The notes beneath the pieces were generated by a model, which searched no databases, had not been told where the DNA came from, and saw only the letters and a list, made by a program, of their open reading frames with translations. A stretch of 8,875 bases of DNA from Calditrichota bacterium. Lineage in GTDB: Bacteria; Zhuqueibacterota; Zhuqueibacteria; Residuimicrobiales; Krinioviventaceae. Below are positions 1 to 6,766 of the stretch, piece after piece. The position numbers and the translations under genes are program-made. The stretch's first letter is position 1, and each line of letters opens with the position of its first letter. The DNA lies in contig RPQV01000114.1 in the NCBI GenBank assembly GCA_003818595.1, positions 1-8,875 on the forward strand, given 5' to 3'.

Positions 1-507
1 ATGCTTGACTTTTCGAAAATCGAATCGCGGCGCAAAGAATATCACCAGAGCCCGAATGATCTCGCGCAACTGTTGCATCAGGTACTGGACATGTACCATC
101 ACAATTTTGAACAAAACGGATTCATCATTTCAACCTCGATCGCGCCCGATCTGCCTTCGCTCAACATCGATGCCGAAGCTGTGACGCAGGCCATCGTCAA
201 CCTTCTCGACAATGCGATGAAATACAGCGGCGACCAGAAAAAAATCGCTGTTGACCTCTATCAGCGGGATCATGAGGTGATCCTCTCCATCACCGACCAG
301 GGAATCGGAATTCCACAACCCGAATTTAAAAAGATTTTTCAAAAGTTTTATCGAGTCGGTGACAGTCTCGTGCACAATACCAAGGGCAGCGGATTAGGAC
401 TTTCACTCGTCGATCACATCATGAAAGTCCATCAGGGCAAAGTGGAACTGGAGAGCTCTGTCGGCAAAGGAAGCACTTTTTCATTGATTTTCCCGATTTT
501 CAATTAG
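1..507 (+). CDS. Sensor histidine kinase, C-terminal part (5' end outside window)
   Basis: This is the kinase core of a membrane or PAS-type sensor histidine kinase that would autophosphorylate and pass phosphate to the response regulator encoded next door. The first visible residues (MLDFSKIESR) match the second helix of the dimerisation domain, which normally follows the phosphorylated-His helix by about 40-50 residues. The Met at position 1 is therefore an internal codon, and the His box and sensor region lie upstream of the window. The HATPase_c domain is complete in this fragment: N box around NLLDNAMKYS (Asn71 would bind Mg-ATP), G1 box DQGIGIP (99-105), F box FQKFYR (113-118) and G2 box GSGLGL (129-134). 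The domain runs to the C-terminus at residue 168. The stop codon TAG overlaps the ribosome binding site of the response regulator, so translation is probably coupled. What signal it senses cannot be seen. Confidence 0.95.
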   Translation: MLDFSKIESRRKEYHQSPNDLAQLLHQVLDMYHHNFEQNGFIISTSIAPDLPSLNIDAEAVTQAIVNLLDNAMKYSGDQKKIAVDLYQRDHEVILSITDQGIGIPQPEFKKIFQKFYRVGDSLVHNTKGSGLGLSLVDHIMKVHQGKVELESSVGKGSTFSLIFPIFN

Positions 508-510
508 GAG
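506..510 (+). promoter_or_regulatory. Ribosome binding site of the response regulator, overlapping the kinase stop codon
   Basis: AGGAG lies 7 nt before the ATG at 518 and shares its first two bases with the TAG stop (505-507) of the histidine kinase. This arrangement supports both the chosen start and translational coupling of the kinase and regulator. Confidence 0.75.
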
Positions 511-517
511 CACAAAT

Positions 518-1204
518 ATGGAAAAAATTTTAATTATCGAAGATGAAATCAATCTGGCTGAAGGACTGAAAGATAATCTGGAATTGGAAGGGTATTCTGT
601 CATCACCGCGTTCGACGGCGAAAAAGGCCTTGAACGGGCTGTGGCTGAACTGCCGAATTTGATCATCCTGGACGTCATGATGCCCAAAAAGTCCGGATTT
701 GACGTATGCCGGGAACTTCGAAGCCGCGGCTTTACCATGCCGATCATCATGCTCACCGCGCGTACCGAAGAGGTCGATCGCGTATTGGGATTGGAACTGG
801 GAGCAGACGACTATGTCCCCAAGCCCTTTTCCATGCGCGAACTCATCGCCCGTATTAAGGCTGTCCTGCGCCGAGCGCCCGGCAAAAAAGATAAGGACAT
901 TATCATCTATGATTTTGGAAAAATCAAGGTCGACTTTGAGCACTATATTGCTTACGACCAAAGTGGTGCACAGATCGATATGACATTCAAAGAATTTGAG
1001 ATTTTAAAATTCTTCACTCAAAACTCGGGACGCACCATCAGCCGCGACGAACTGTTGGATAAAGTGTGGGGCTATGAAATCTATCCCACCTCCCGCACGG
1101 TTGACAACCACATCGTCAAGCTGCGGAAAAAAATTGAAACCGATCCGGAAAATCCGAAACATATCCTCACCGTGTACGGGATCGGCTATAAATATATTGA
1201 ATAA
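518..1204 (+). CDS. OmpR/PhoB-family response regulator
   Basis: This is a DNA-binding response regulator of 228 aa, the usual length for the OmpR/PhoB family. The N-terminal receiver domain (about 1-118) has the acidic pair Glu8/Asp9, phospho-acceptor Asp52 in LDVMMP, Thr80 in LTAR and Lys102 in the PKPF motif, so all expected catalytic residues are present. The C-terminal winged-helix domain (about 125-228) carries a recognition-helix region RTVDNHIVKLRKKIE and the terminal hairpin ending GIGYKYIE. A good Shine-Dalgarno (AGGAG, 7 nt spacing) fixes the start at 518. It follows the histidine kinase by 10 nt on the same strand and is its cognate partner by position. The next gene downstream, encoding a TolC-family protein after a 116-nt gap, is an obvious but unproven target. 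The exact regulon or stimulus cannot be assigned from sequence. Confidence 0.97.
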   Translation: MEKILIIEDEINLAEGLKDNLELEGYSVITAFDGEKGLERAVAELPNLIILDVMMPKKSGFDVCRELRSRGFTMPIIMLTARTEEVDRVLGLELGADDYVPKPFSMRELIARIKAVLRRAPGKKDKDIIIYDFGKIKVDFEHYIAYDQSGAQIDMTFKEFEILKFFTQNSGRTISRDELLDKVWGYEIYPTSRTVDNHIVKLRKKIETDPENPKHILTVYGIGYKYIE

Positions 1205-1249
1205 CCAGGAACCGATTCCATACACTGTTTTACATTATTTAACACCATT

Positions 1250-1279
1250 ATGACACTGAATTCGCCGAAAGCATTAAAT
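1250..1279 (+). promoter_or_regulatory. Possible promoter for the TolC/jelly-roll unit
   Basis: ATGACA (1250-1255, 5 of 6 to the sigma-70 -35 consensus) is followed after 18 nt by TTAAAT (1274-1279, 4 of 6 to the -10). The match is weak, and the promoter consensus of this lineage is unknown. The gap 1205-1320 has no gene, which makes some promoter here plausible. I see no convincing terminator after the response regulator, so read-through from the two-component operon is also possible. Confidence 0.25.
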
Positions 1280-1309
1280 TCCTCCTGCGGGATAAACGCG
1301 CGAATTTAA
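1274..1309 (+). repeat. 8-bp inverted repeat before the TolC-family gene
   Basis: TTAAATTC (1274-1281) and GAATTTAA (1302-1309) are perfect reverse complements separated by 20 nt. The right arm runs into the first two bases of the AAGGAG ribosome binding site (1308-1313). The loop starts with CTCCT (1282-1286), which could pair instead with AGGAG (1309-1313). It could be an operator for a dimeric regulator such as the upstream OmpR-type protein, or an RNA structure affecting initiation. It could also be chance in an AT-rich leader. Confidence 0.4.
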
Positions 1310-1320
1310 GGAGATGGTGC

Positions 1321-2817
1321 ATGGAACGGCTGAAATTCTGGTCGACGTTCCTCATGGTGAATTTTTTCTGCGGAATTTTGTCCTCGGTTTCTGCTGATGA
1401 GATCATCCATTTGACCCTGGAAAAGGCTGTTTCGATTGCCATGGAGAAAAGTTATCGCATCAAACAGCTGAAACTCGGAATTGAACGGTCACGACAGTGG
1501 CTCAAAGCGGAACGAGCGGGATTAAAATCTCAAGTGTCAATGAATATTAAAGCACCGGAATTCAGCGCGCTTTCTGACTACAAATGGGACTCGGTTCTGA
1601 GCAAGGATGTCATCATCCGTCAAAACACCAAAATGTGGTGGATGAACCTCTCCATCAGTCAGCCGGTAATCCTCTTCGGTTACCCCACCAACGGATATCT
1701 TTCATTGAACAGTCGCGTTTACCGTTACAGCCAACTTGATCAGGAAATTTGGGATGCCAGCTATTATAACCGCTATTTTGTCAAGTTTGAACAGCCCTTT
1801 TTCCAACCCAATCGATTGAAAAACGCCCTTGAAAAAGCCGAATTGAGCCTGGAAGAAAACGAACTGCAGTTCCTCGACGATCAGGTCGATTTAATTGACG
1901 ACATTGCCGAAAAGTATTATGAACTCTATCGCTTTGCCTATGTCGATCAGATCATCGATCACTATATCACCAAACTCGAACGGGTCGAAGACATCGCCCA
2001 ATGCCATTCCCAGGCGAACGGCTCAAAATCCATCGAATGCATTCAGGTGCAAATAGAACTCGCTAATGCGCGCGAGAAAAAAGCTCAAAATCTCAGCGAA
2101 TTCCGCCTGCGATCGACGCGTATGAAGCAAAGACTTCAACTTGAAAATGACGATTCGCTCGCCATTGATCCCGAGACCCAATTCACCCCCATCACCATCG
2201 ATATGGAACAGGCGCTCAATTATGGCATCACGCTGCGGCCGAGGCTGCGCCTATTGGAAATTACCCGACGACAAAATGAAATCGATCTCGGAAATGTGAA
2301 AGGCTGGAATGCCTTTCGCGTGAACGTCGAAATGACGTACGGTCTCGAAAAGCAGGATGATCGCGTTAACCAATTGTGGCAGGAGTATGACAACAGTTAT
2401 TCGGTCACGGTTAACGCCTATATTCCCATATGGGATTGGGGACAACGCCAGGCCCGTATTGAAGCCCAGGACATCACCATCCGCAAAACTGAACTGTCCA
2501 TTGAAGAAGCCCAGTCACAGATCGAATCGGAAATTCGCACCGCGGTTCAGGACGTGCAGGAATACCAAAAACGGGCATTGAACATGCAGAATAATCTGCA
2601 AATGGCTGATGAAATCACAAACATCAGCCTCAATCAGTTTGAGGAAGAGAAAGTATCGCTTCAGGACCTGCTGCAGACGCTCAACCGTCAGCGTGAAACC
2701 GAGACCAATTTTCTCGACGCCTATCTCGGATATCGAAAATCCTTTCTCACCCTGATGATTGATACCTATTATGATTATGAGAATGAAATTCAATTACTGG
2801 AAAAATTTAAATCCTGA
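1321..2817 (+). CDS. TolC-family outer-membrane efflux protein
   Basis: This 498-aa protein is an outer-membrane factor that would form a trimeric channel with a long periplasmic coiled-coil barrel, the exit duct for efflux pumps or type I secretion. It starts with a signal peptide (charged MERLK, hydrophobic core, likely cleavage after Ala25 in SVSA/DE). Next comes LTLEKAVSIAMEKSYRIKQL, the standard opening of the first OEP repeat. Long Glu/Gln/Lys-rich helices follow at about 160-270 and 375-470, with the second-repeat strand region YSVTVNAYIPIWDWG around 360-374 and the second helical-tip motif VSLQDLLQTLNRQRE around 445-459. Length is normal for the family. AAGGAG (1308-1313) sits 7 nt before the ATG. 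No membrane-fusion protein, ABC or RND pump is in the window, so its partner is encoded elsewhere. The mature protein has only two cysteines (228 and 240), which flank the predicted first tip turn. It is followed 11 nt later by the jelly-roll protein. Confidence 0.93.
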   Translation: MERLKFWSTFLMVNFFCGILSSVSADEIIHLTLEKAVSIAMEKSYRIKQLKLGIERSRQWLKAERAGLKSQVSMNIKAPEFSALSDYKWDSVLSKDVIIRQNTKMWWMNLSISQPVILFGYPTNGYLSLNSRVYRYSQLDQEIWDASYYNRYFVKFEQPFFQPNRLKNALEKAELSLEENELQFLDDQVDLIDDIAEKYYELYRFAYVDQIIDHYITKLERVEDIAQCHSQANGSKSIECIQVQIELANAREKKAQNLSEFRLRSTRMKQRLQLENDDSLAIDPETQFTPITIDMEQALNYGITLRPRLRLLEITRRQNEIDLGNVKGWNAFRVNVEMTYGLEKQDDRVNQLWQEYDNSYSVTVNAYIPIWDWGQRQARIEAQDITIRKTELSIEEAQSQIESEIRTAVQDVQEYQKRALNMQNNLQMADEITNISLNQFEEEKVSLQDLLQTLNRQRETETNFLDAYLGYRKSFLTLMIDTYYDYENEIQLLEKFKS

Positions 2818-2828
2818 AGAACCTTAAT

Positions 2829-3890
2829 ATGCTCCTTTCAGCTCATCCGTCCGGCAACGGCAACCGTTTAAAAGACGGGCTGACGTATGGACTTGCCTTC
2901 ATTTTCCTTTTTTTGTTCCGGCTGAATTTGCCGGCAGAGGAAATCAATCGCGAAATTTCCCTGCAGGGCGAATGGCGATTTGAAATCGGCGACAACCTTG
3001 ATTATGCTGAATCGAGTTTTGATGATTCCCAATGGGAAAAAATTGAGGTTCCCGGCGCCTGGGAAAATGAGGGCTTTCCCGGTTACGACGGCTATGCCTG
3101 GTATCGCATCACTTTTCATGTGCCCCGAGGGCTGCGGAATAAAAACCTGATTCTCAAATTGGGACAAATTGATGACGTCGACCGCACCTATTTCAACGGC
3201 AAGTTGATCGGAGGAGAAGGCGATTTCCCGCCCAAATACAGAACCGCATATGATGTTTCCCGCCACTATGAAATCCCCACCACGTTTGTCAATTTCGATG
3301 ATGAAAATGTGCTGTCGCTGCGCGTTTTCGATCTTCAGGGCAGCGGGGGCATCGTTCGCGGAGACGTCGGTCTTTATTCGAAAACCGACATCCTCAAGCT
3401 GAAAGTCGATCTGAGCGGCATGTGGAATTTTAGACCCGGCGATCGACCTGAATGGGCTGCGGCCGATTTTGACGACTCGGGATGGAGAATGATCCCGGTG
3501 CCGGGATTCTGGGAGCAGCAGGGATTCCCCAACCTCGACGGATTTGCCTGGTATCGCAAATATGTTCGCTTGTCCGCTCCTCTGACCGATAAAAAGTTGA
3601 TCCTGATCCTCGGTAAAATCAATGACGTTGACGAGGTTTTTTTCAACGGCGCACAGATCGGCGCCATTGGAAGGGCGAATCCGGAAAACGATGATGAAAA
3701 GAACAGCTTCAGAAATATAGAACGCGCCTACTTTATCCCCCCTTATCTCCTGCAGGCCAACGCCACCAACACCATTGCAGTTCGCGTTTACGACTTTAGT
3801 AAAAAAGGGGGCATCTATGCCGGCTATATCGGTATCACCACCCGAGAAGAATTCCTCAGATATTCAAAACGGAAAAAAGAACCGAATTAG
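2829..3890 (+). CDS. Exported protein of two tandem GH2-type sugar-binding (jelly-roll) domains
   Basis: This 353-aa protein has no catalytic domain. A long basic n-region is followed by a hydrophobic stretch (about 18-35, GLAFIFLFLF) and a plausible cleavage after Ala36, so it is probably exported. The remainder is two copies of the beta-sandwich domain found at the N-terminus of glycoside hydrolase family 2 enzymes: copy 1 about 41-186, copy 2 about 192-345. Both copies repeat the order GEWRF/GMWNF, FDDSxW, VPGxWExxGFP, DGxAWYR, DVDxxxFNG and a closing SLRVFD/AVRVYD strand. The two copies still share 14 identical bases (3095-3108 and 3545-3558), indicating an old internal duplication. GH2 TIM-barrel and acid/base motifs are absent. 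It begins 11 nt after the TolC-family stop without a strong Shine-Dalgarno, so translation may depend on coupling. Likely role: carbohydrate or cell-surface binding in the periplasm or at the outer membrane. Ligand and partner are unknown. Confidence 0.85.
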   Translation: MLLSAHPSGNGNRLKDGLTYGLAFIFLFLFRLNLPAEEINREISLQGEWRFEIGDNLDYAESSFDDSQWEKIEVPGAWENEGFPGYDGYAWYRITFHVPRGLRNKNLILKLGQIDDVDRTYFNGKLIGGEGDFPPKYRTAYDVSRHYEIPTTFVNFDDENVLSLRVFDLQGSGGIVRGDVGLYSKTDILKLKVDLSGMWNFRPGDRPEWAAADFDDSGWRMIPVPGFWEQQGFPNLDGFAWYRKYVRLSAPLTDKKLILILGKINDVDEVFFNGAQIGAIGRANPENDDEKNSFRNIERAYFIPPYLLQANATNTIAVRVYDFSKKGGIYAGYIGITTREEFLRYSKRKKEPN

Positions 3891-3911
3891 ACGACGGCAT
3901 CTCGGAAATCC

Positions 3912-3941
3912 TTTCCAAAGCTGCAATATTTTTCATATATT
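3912..3941 (+). promoter_or_regulatory. Possible promoter for the alarmone synthetase operon
   Basis: TTTCCA (3912-3917) and TATATT (3936-3941, 5 of 6 to the -10 consensus) are 18 nt apart in the 102-nt gap before the RelA/SpoT-type gene. The -35 match is only 4 of 6. I see no terminator hairpin after the preceding gene, so read-through is not excluded. Confidence 0.3.
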
Positions 3942-3972
3942 TCAATTGATCATTCAGCGATGAACAACTTGA

Positions 3973-3988
3973 TTTAAAGCAGCTTAAA
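3973..3988 (+). repeat. Short repeat over the translation start region of the synthetase
   Basis: TTTAA (3973-3977) and TTAAA (3984-3988) form a 5-bp inverted repeat around AGCAGC. The same stretch also reads as two direct copies of TTAAAGC (3974-3980 and 3984-3990), spaced 10 bp apart. It lies immediately before the ATG at 3993, where a Shine-Dalgarno would be expected but is not evident. It could be a small operator or a start-site occluding structure. Chance is possible at this length. Confidence 0.3.
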
Positions 3989-3992
3989 GCCA

Positions 3993-5231
3993 ATGTCTTC
4001 CAAATCGAAACTGATCGAGGATATTCCCTCCCGGATCAGAACAAAAGTACTGTACACCCGTTTTCGGCCTCAATACGAAATGGCGCAGGCAAAAATCAGC
4101 CGCAAAATTCGTAAATCGCTGGCTGAACATCAAATCAATGCCACATTGCGCATCCGCCTTAAAACTTTCGACAGCTTTTTTCAAAAACTTTTGCGATTTT
4201 ATCATCAGGGCCGCTCCGACTCTCTCATCATTCATGATCTGATCGGCATCCGCATCGTCTGCCCGTTCCTCGGAGATATTGAAACCATCAAGCAGATGCT
4301 GATCGACAATTTCAAAGTCATTGAAATCGAACAAAAAGGGGAATCCAAAGGCACCGGCGAATTTGGTTACGATTCCATCCATATGCTGATCGAATTGCCC
4401 AATGATTTTATTGCCAACCGCATTCCCTACACCGATGACAGCTGTGAAATACAAATCCGCACCAAACTTCAGGACGCCTGGGCTGAAGTTGAGCACGAAC
4501 TGATCTACAAGGCGGATTATTCGGTGCTCAACGAGTATATCAAAAGAAAATTGGCGATGCTGAACGCCAGCCTGACCCTTTCAGATATGATTTTTCAGGA
4601 GATTCGGGATTATCAACAGACTCGACAATCCAAAGAAAAACGCAGACGCAACAGCATCCTGACCAAAATTGAGGCATTGAACGAATTCTCTTCCATCGAA
4701 GAATATAAAACAGCCGCAGCGCCGCCGGCTGAACCGACGCCGACGAACCTGCCGAATAATCCCATCGATCGACTGCTCGTCCAGGCTCTCGACGCGCATA
4801 GCAGGCAGGATTATCCCGCTGCCTTGAAGCTGTATACTCAGATTTTAGAGAAAAGTAATGACAACAAGATCAACAGCATCATCTACAATCATCGCGGAAT
4901 GGTCTATTTTGTCCTTTCGAATCTCGAAGAAGCCATTCAGGATTTTTCGCGCTCCTTATCACTGAATCACAATAATTTCCGCGCTTATAACAACCGCGGC
5001 CTGGTCTATCGCATGCTGAAAAAATATGATCGCGCCCTGGAAGATTTCGAATCGTCGCTTGAGGTGGAACCGCTTCAGCCTGAAACCTACTTTAACCGGT
5101 CTCAAGTCTATTTCGAAATAAACGACCTGACCAACGCCCTGCAGGACTGCAATAAAGCGCTGAATATCCACCCCGATTACCAACCGGCGCAAAAATTCCT
5201 GCAGATCATCCAATCCAAACTATTCGAATAG
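3993..5231 (+). CDS. RelA/SpoT-type alarmone synthetase fused to TPR repeats
   Basis: This 412-aa protein is predicted to transfer pyrophosphate from ATP to GTP/GDP, making (p)ppGpp, in the cytoplasm. The synthetase domain (about 10-205) has the ATP-site motif RLKTFDSFFQKL (Arg55, Lys57), DLIGIRI with the metal-binding Asp82, GYDSIH (Tyr126, His130) and EIQIRT with the catalytic Glu152. It continues with AWAEVEHELIYK, as in small alarmone synthetases, so the active site looks intact. There is no HD hydrolase domain, TGS or ACT. A basic, then Pro/Ala-rich linker (about 205-257) leads to four TPR-like units (about 260-292, 296-328, 330-362, 364-396), with typical signatures such as YNNRGLVYRMLKKYDRALEDF. 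The TPRs probably bind a protein partner or control activity. The ATG at 3993 has no strong ribosome binding site, but it gives a natural small-synthetase N-terminus. The M48 protease starts 7 nt downstream, suggesting an operon. A toxic-synthetase role is possible, but no adjacent small antitoxin is seen. Confidence 0.88.
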   Translation: MSSKSKLIEDIPSRIRTKVLYTRFRPQYEMAQAKISRKIRKSLAEHQINATLRIRLKTFDSFFQKLLRFYHQGRSDSLIIHDLIGIRIVCPFLGDIETIKQMLIDNFKVIEIEQKGESKGTGEFGYDSIHMLIELPNDFIANRIPYTDDSCEIQIRTKLQDAWAEVEHELIYKADYSVLNEYIKRKLAMLNASLTLSDMIFQEIRDYQQTRQSKEKRRRNSILTKIEALNEFSSIEEYKTAAAPPAEPTPTNLPNNPIDRLLVQALDAHSRQDYPAALKLYTQILEKSNDNKINSIIYNHRGMVYFVLSNLEEAIQDFSRSLSLNHNNFRAYNNRGLVYRMLKKYDRALEDFESSLEVEPLQPETYFNRSQVYFEINDLTNALQDCNKALNIHPDYQPAQKFLQIIQSKLFE

Positions 5232-5238
5232 AAAACTC

Positions 5239-6483
5239 ATGAATACTTTTGCCATCATCATCCTCTGCACCCTGTTGCTCGACTATCTGCTCTCGCTCAC
5301 CGCTGACATTCTGAACCTGAGACATTGGCAGACGAATATTCCCGCTGAATTCGAGACGTTCTATGATCAACAGAAATATGCGACCTCTCAAGAGTACTTG
5401 AAGGTGAACACACAATTTGGTTTGCTGGTGGCCACGATTGACCTCCTGCTGCTGCTCATTTTCTGGTTCGCCGGCGGCTTTTCCTGGCTGAATGATCGCG
5501 TGACCGCTCTCAACCTGTCGTTGATTCCCAGCGGATTGATATATATCGGCGCCTTGCTCCTGGTCAAATCCATACTCTCCCTCCCCTTTGACCTCTATTC
5601 CACCTTTGTCATCGAAGAGCGTTACGGTTTCAACAACTCTACGGTCAAAACATTTTTCACCGATCGGCTGAAGGCCTTGATGCTGGGCGTTTTGGTCGGC
5701 GCGCCGCTGCTGGCGTTGATCCTGCTTCTCTTCAGCAGAATGGGACAATGGGCATGGATTTTCGGATGGATCTCGGTGACGCTTTTTTCAATCATTCTGC
5801 AGGTTGTGGCGCCGATCTGGATTTTGCCGCTGTTCAACAAATTTCAGCCTCTGGAAGAGGGCGAACTCAAAGAACGAATTATTTCCTACAGCAGCCGGGT
5901 GAAATATCCTCTCGCCGGACTCTATGTCATGGATGGATCAAAACGATCGACCAAATCCAACGCCTTTTTCACCGGCATGGGCAAAAATAAGCGCATCGCC
6001 CTGTTCGACACCCTGATGACGCAGCATACTGTCGATGAAATCGTCGCCATTCTGGCCCATGAAATCGGCCATTATAAAAAGAAACACATCCTGATCAATC
6101 TCGGCATCACCATTCTCCATTCAGGATTCCTGCTTTTCCTGATGTCACTTTTCCTGTCGAATCCCATGCTTTATCAGGCATTTTATATGAATTCGACGCC
6201 TATTTACGCCGGATTATTATTCTTCGGCATGTTATACAGTCCCATCGAAATGATTTTATCTTTGGGCATTCATGCGATGATGCGCAAAAATGAATATCAG
6301 GCGGATCATTTTGCCGCCGTCACCACCGGCTCCCCCGATCCACTGATCACGGCGTTGAAAAAACTGACTGTCAATAACATGATGAACCTCACCCCTCACC
6401 CTGCGTTCGTCTTTATCAATTACACCCATCCGCCGGTGCTGCAGCGAATCACAGCGCTGCGGAATATCACCTCGATTGAATAA
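5239..6483 (+). CDS. M48-family (Ste24/CAAX-protease-like) membrane zinc metallopeptidase
   Basis: This 414-aa integral-membrane protease resembles Ste24p/CAAX prenyl protease 1 and fits that subfamily in length. Hydrophobic segments lie at about 2-23, 60-82, 92-116, 144-168, 172-198, 282-306 and 314-338, consistent with the seven-helix barrel. The zinc site is HEIGH at residues 274-278 (His274, Glu275, His278), with the third ligand Glu352 in NEYQADHFAA. The N-terminal CAAX-protease region includes a typical FVIEERYGFNNST stretch. Bacteria generally lack prenylated CAAX substrates, so the likely role is quality control or processing of membrane or periplasmic proteins. The start at 5239 lies 7 nt after the synthetase stop and lacks a strong Shine-Dalgarno, which points to translational coupling and co-expression with the alarmone synthetase. 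No truncation or active-site loss is seen. Confidence 0.93.
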   Translation: MNTFAIIILCTLLLDYLLSLTADILNLRHWQTNIPAEFETFYDQQKYATSQEYLKVNTQFGLLVATIDLLLLLIFWFAGGFSWLNDRVTALNLSLIPSGLIYIGALLLVKSILSLPFDLYSTFVIEERYGFNNSTVKTFFTDRLKALMLGVLVGAPLLALILLLFSRMGQWAWIFGWISVTLFSIILQVVAPIWILPLFNKFQPLEEGELKERIISYSSRVKYPLAGLYVMDGSKRSTKSNAFFTGMGKNKRIALFDTLMTQHTVDEIVAILAHEIGHYKKKHILINLGITILHSGFLLFLMSLFLSNPMLYQAFYMNSTPIYAGLLFFGMLYSPIEMILSLGIHAMMRKNEYQADHFAAVTTGSPDPLITALKKLTVNNMMNLTPHPAFVFINYTHPPVLQRITALRNITSIE

Positions 6484-6556
6484 AAGCGTCACGTTAGTTC
6501 CAAACCGTACAGTGAAATCAAATAAATATCGGGATCAATCAGACACAGGAGAAAAA

Positions 6557-6766
6557 ATGAAAGAGCACGTGTATAAAAAAGTTGAATTGGTCGGTTCTTC
6601 GGAAAACAGCATCGAGGATGCGGTCAACAATGCCTTGGCCAAAGCGGCCGAGACCATACGCGGAATGAGATGGTGCGAAGTCGTCGAAACTCGCGGGTAT
6701 ATCCAGGAAAATCGGCTCGCCTACTGGCAGGTCACGGTGAAAATAGGATTCACCGTCGAGGATTAA
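6557..6766 (+). CDS. Dodecin family flavin-binding protein
   Basis: This 69-aa protein is a dodecin, a small protein that assembles into a hollow dodecamer storing or buffering riboflavin, FMN or related flavins in the cytoplasm. The family pattern is clear: VYKKVELVGSSENSIEDAV at the N-terminus, an amphipathic helix, then RWCEVVETRGYI with Trp39, the flavin-stacking residue. The YWQVTVKIGF strand follows, with Gln58 at the usual flavin-contact position. The ATG at 6557 is preferred over an in-frame upstream start at 6476, because AGGAG (6547-6551) lies 5 nt before it and the family is about 65-75 aa long. The gap to the M48 protease is 73 nt without an evident terminator, so it may be the last gene of that unit or have its own promoter. 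Its stop codon overlaps the stop codon of the convergent thioesterase gene. Confidence 0.93.
   Translation: MKEHVYKKVELVGSSENSIEDAVNNALAKAAETIRGMRWCEVVETRGYIQENRLAYWQVTVKIGFTVED

Noticed and set aside
1..3. ATG at the very first base as the histidine kinase start
   Set aside because: The residues after it belong to the second dimerisation helix, so the true start must be upstream of the window.
3984..4496. A 170-codon minus-strand open frame opposite the alarmone synthetase, considered as a possible antitoxin
   Set aside because: It is entirely antisense to the conserved synthetase domain and does not look like any antitoxin.
5206..5748. A 180-codon minus-strand open frame rich in Gln and Glu
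   Set aside because: It opposes the well-supported synthetase end and M48 protease, has low-complexity composition and no family signature.
6484..6556. Terminator or promoter between the M48 protease and dodecin genes
   Set aside because: I could find no stem with a U-run and no pair of boxes better than chance in these 73 nt.
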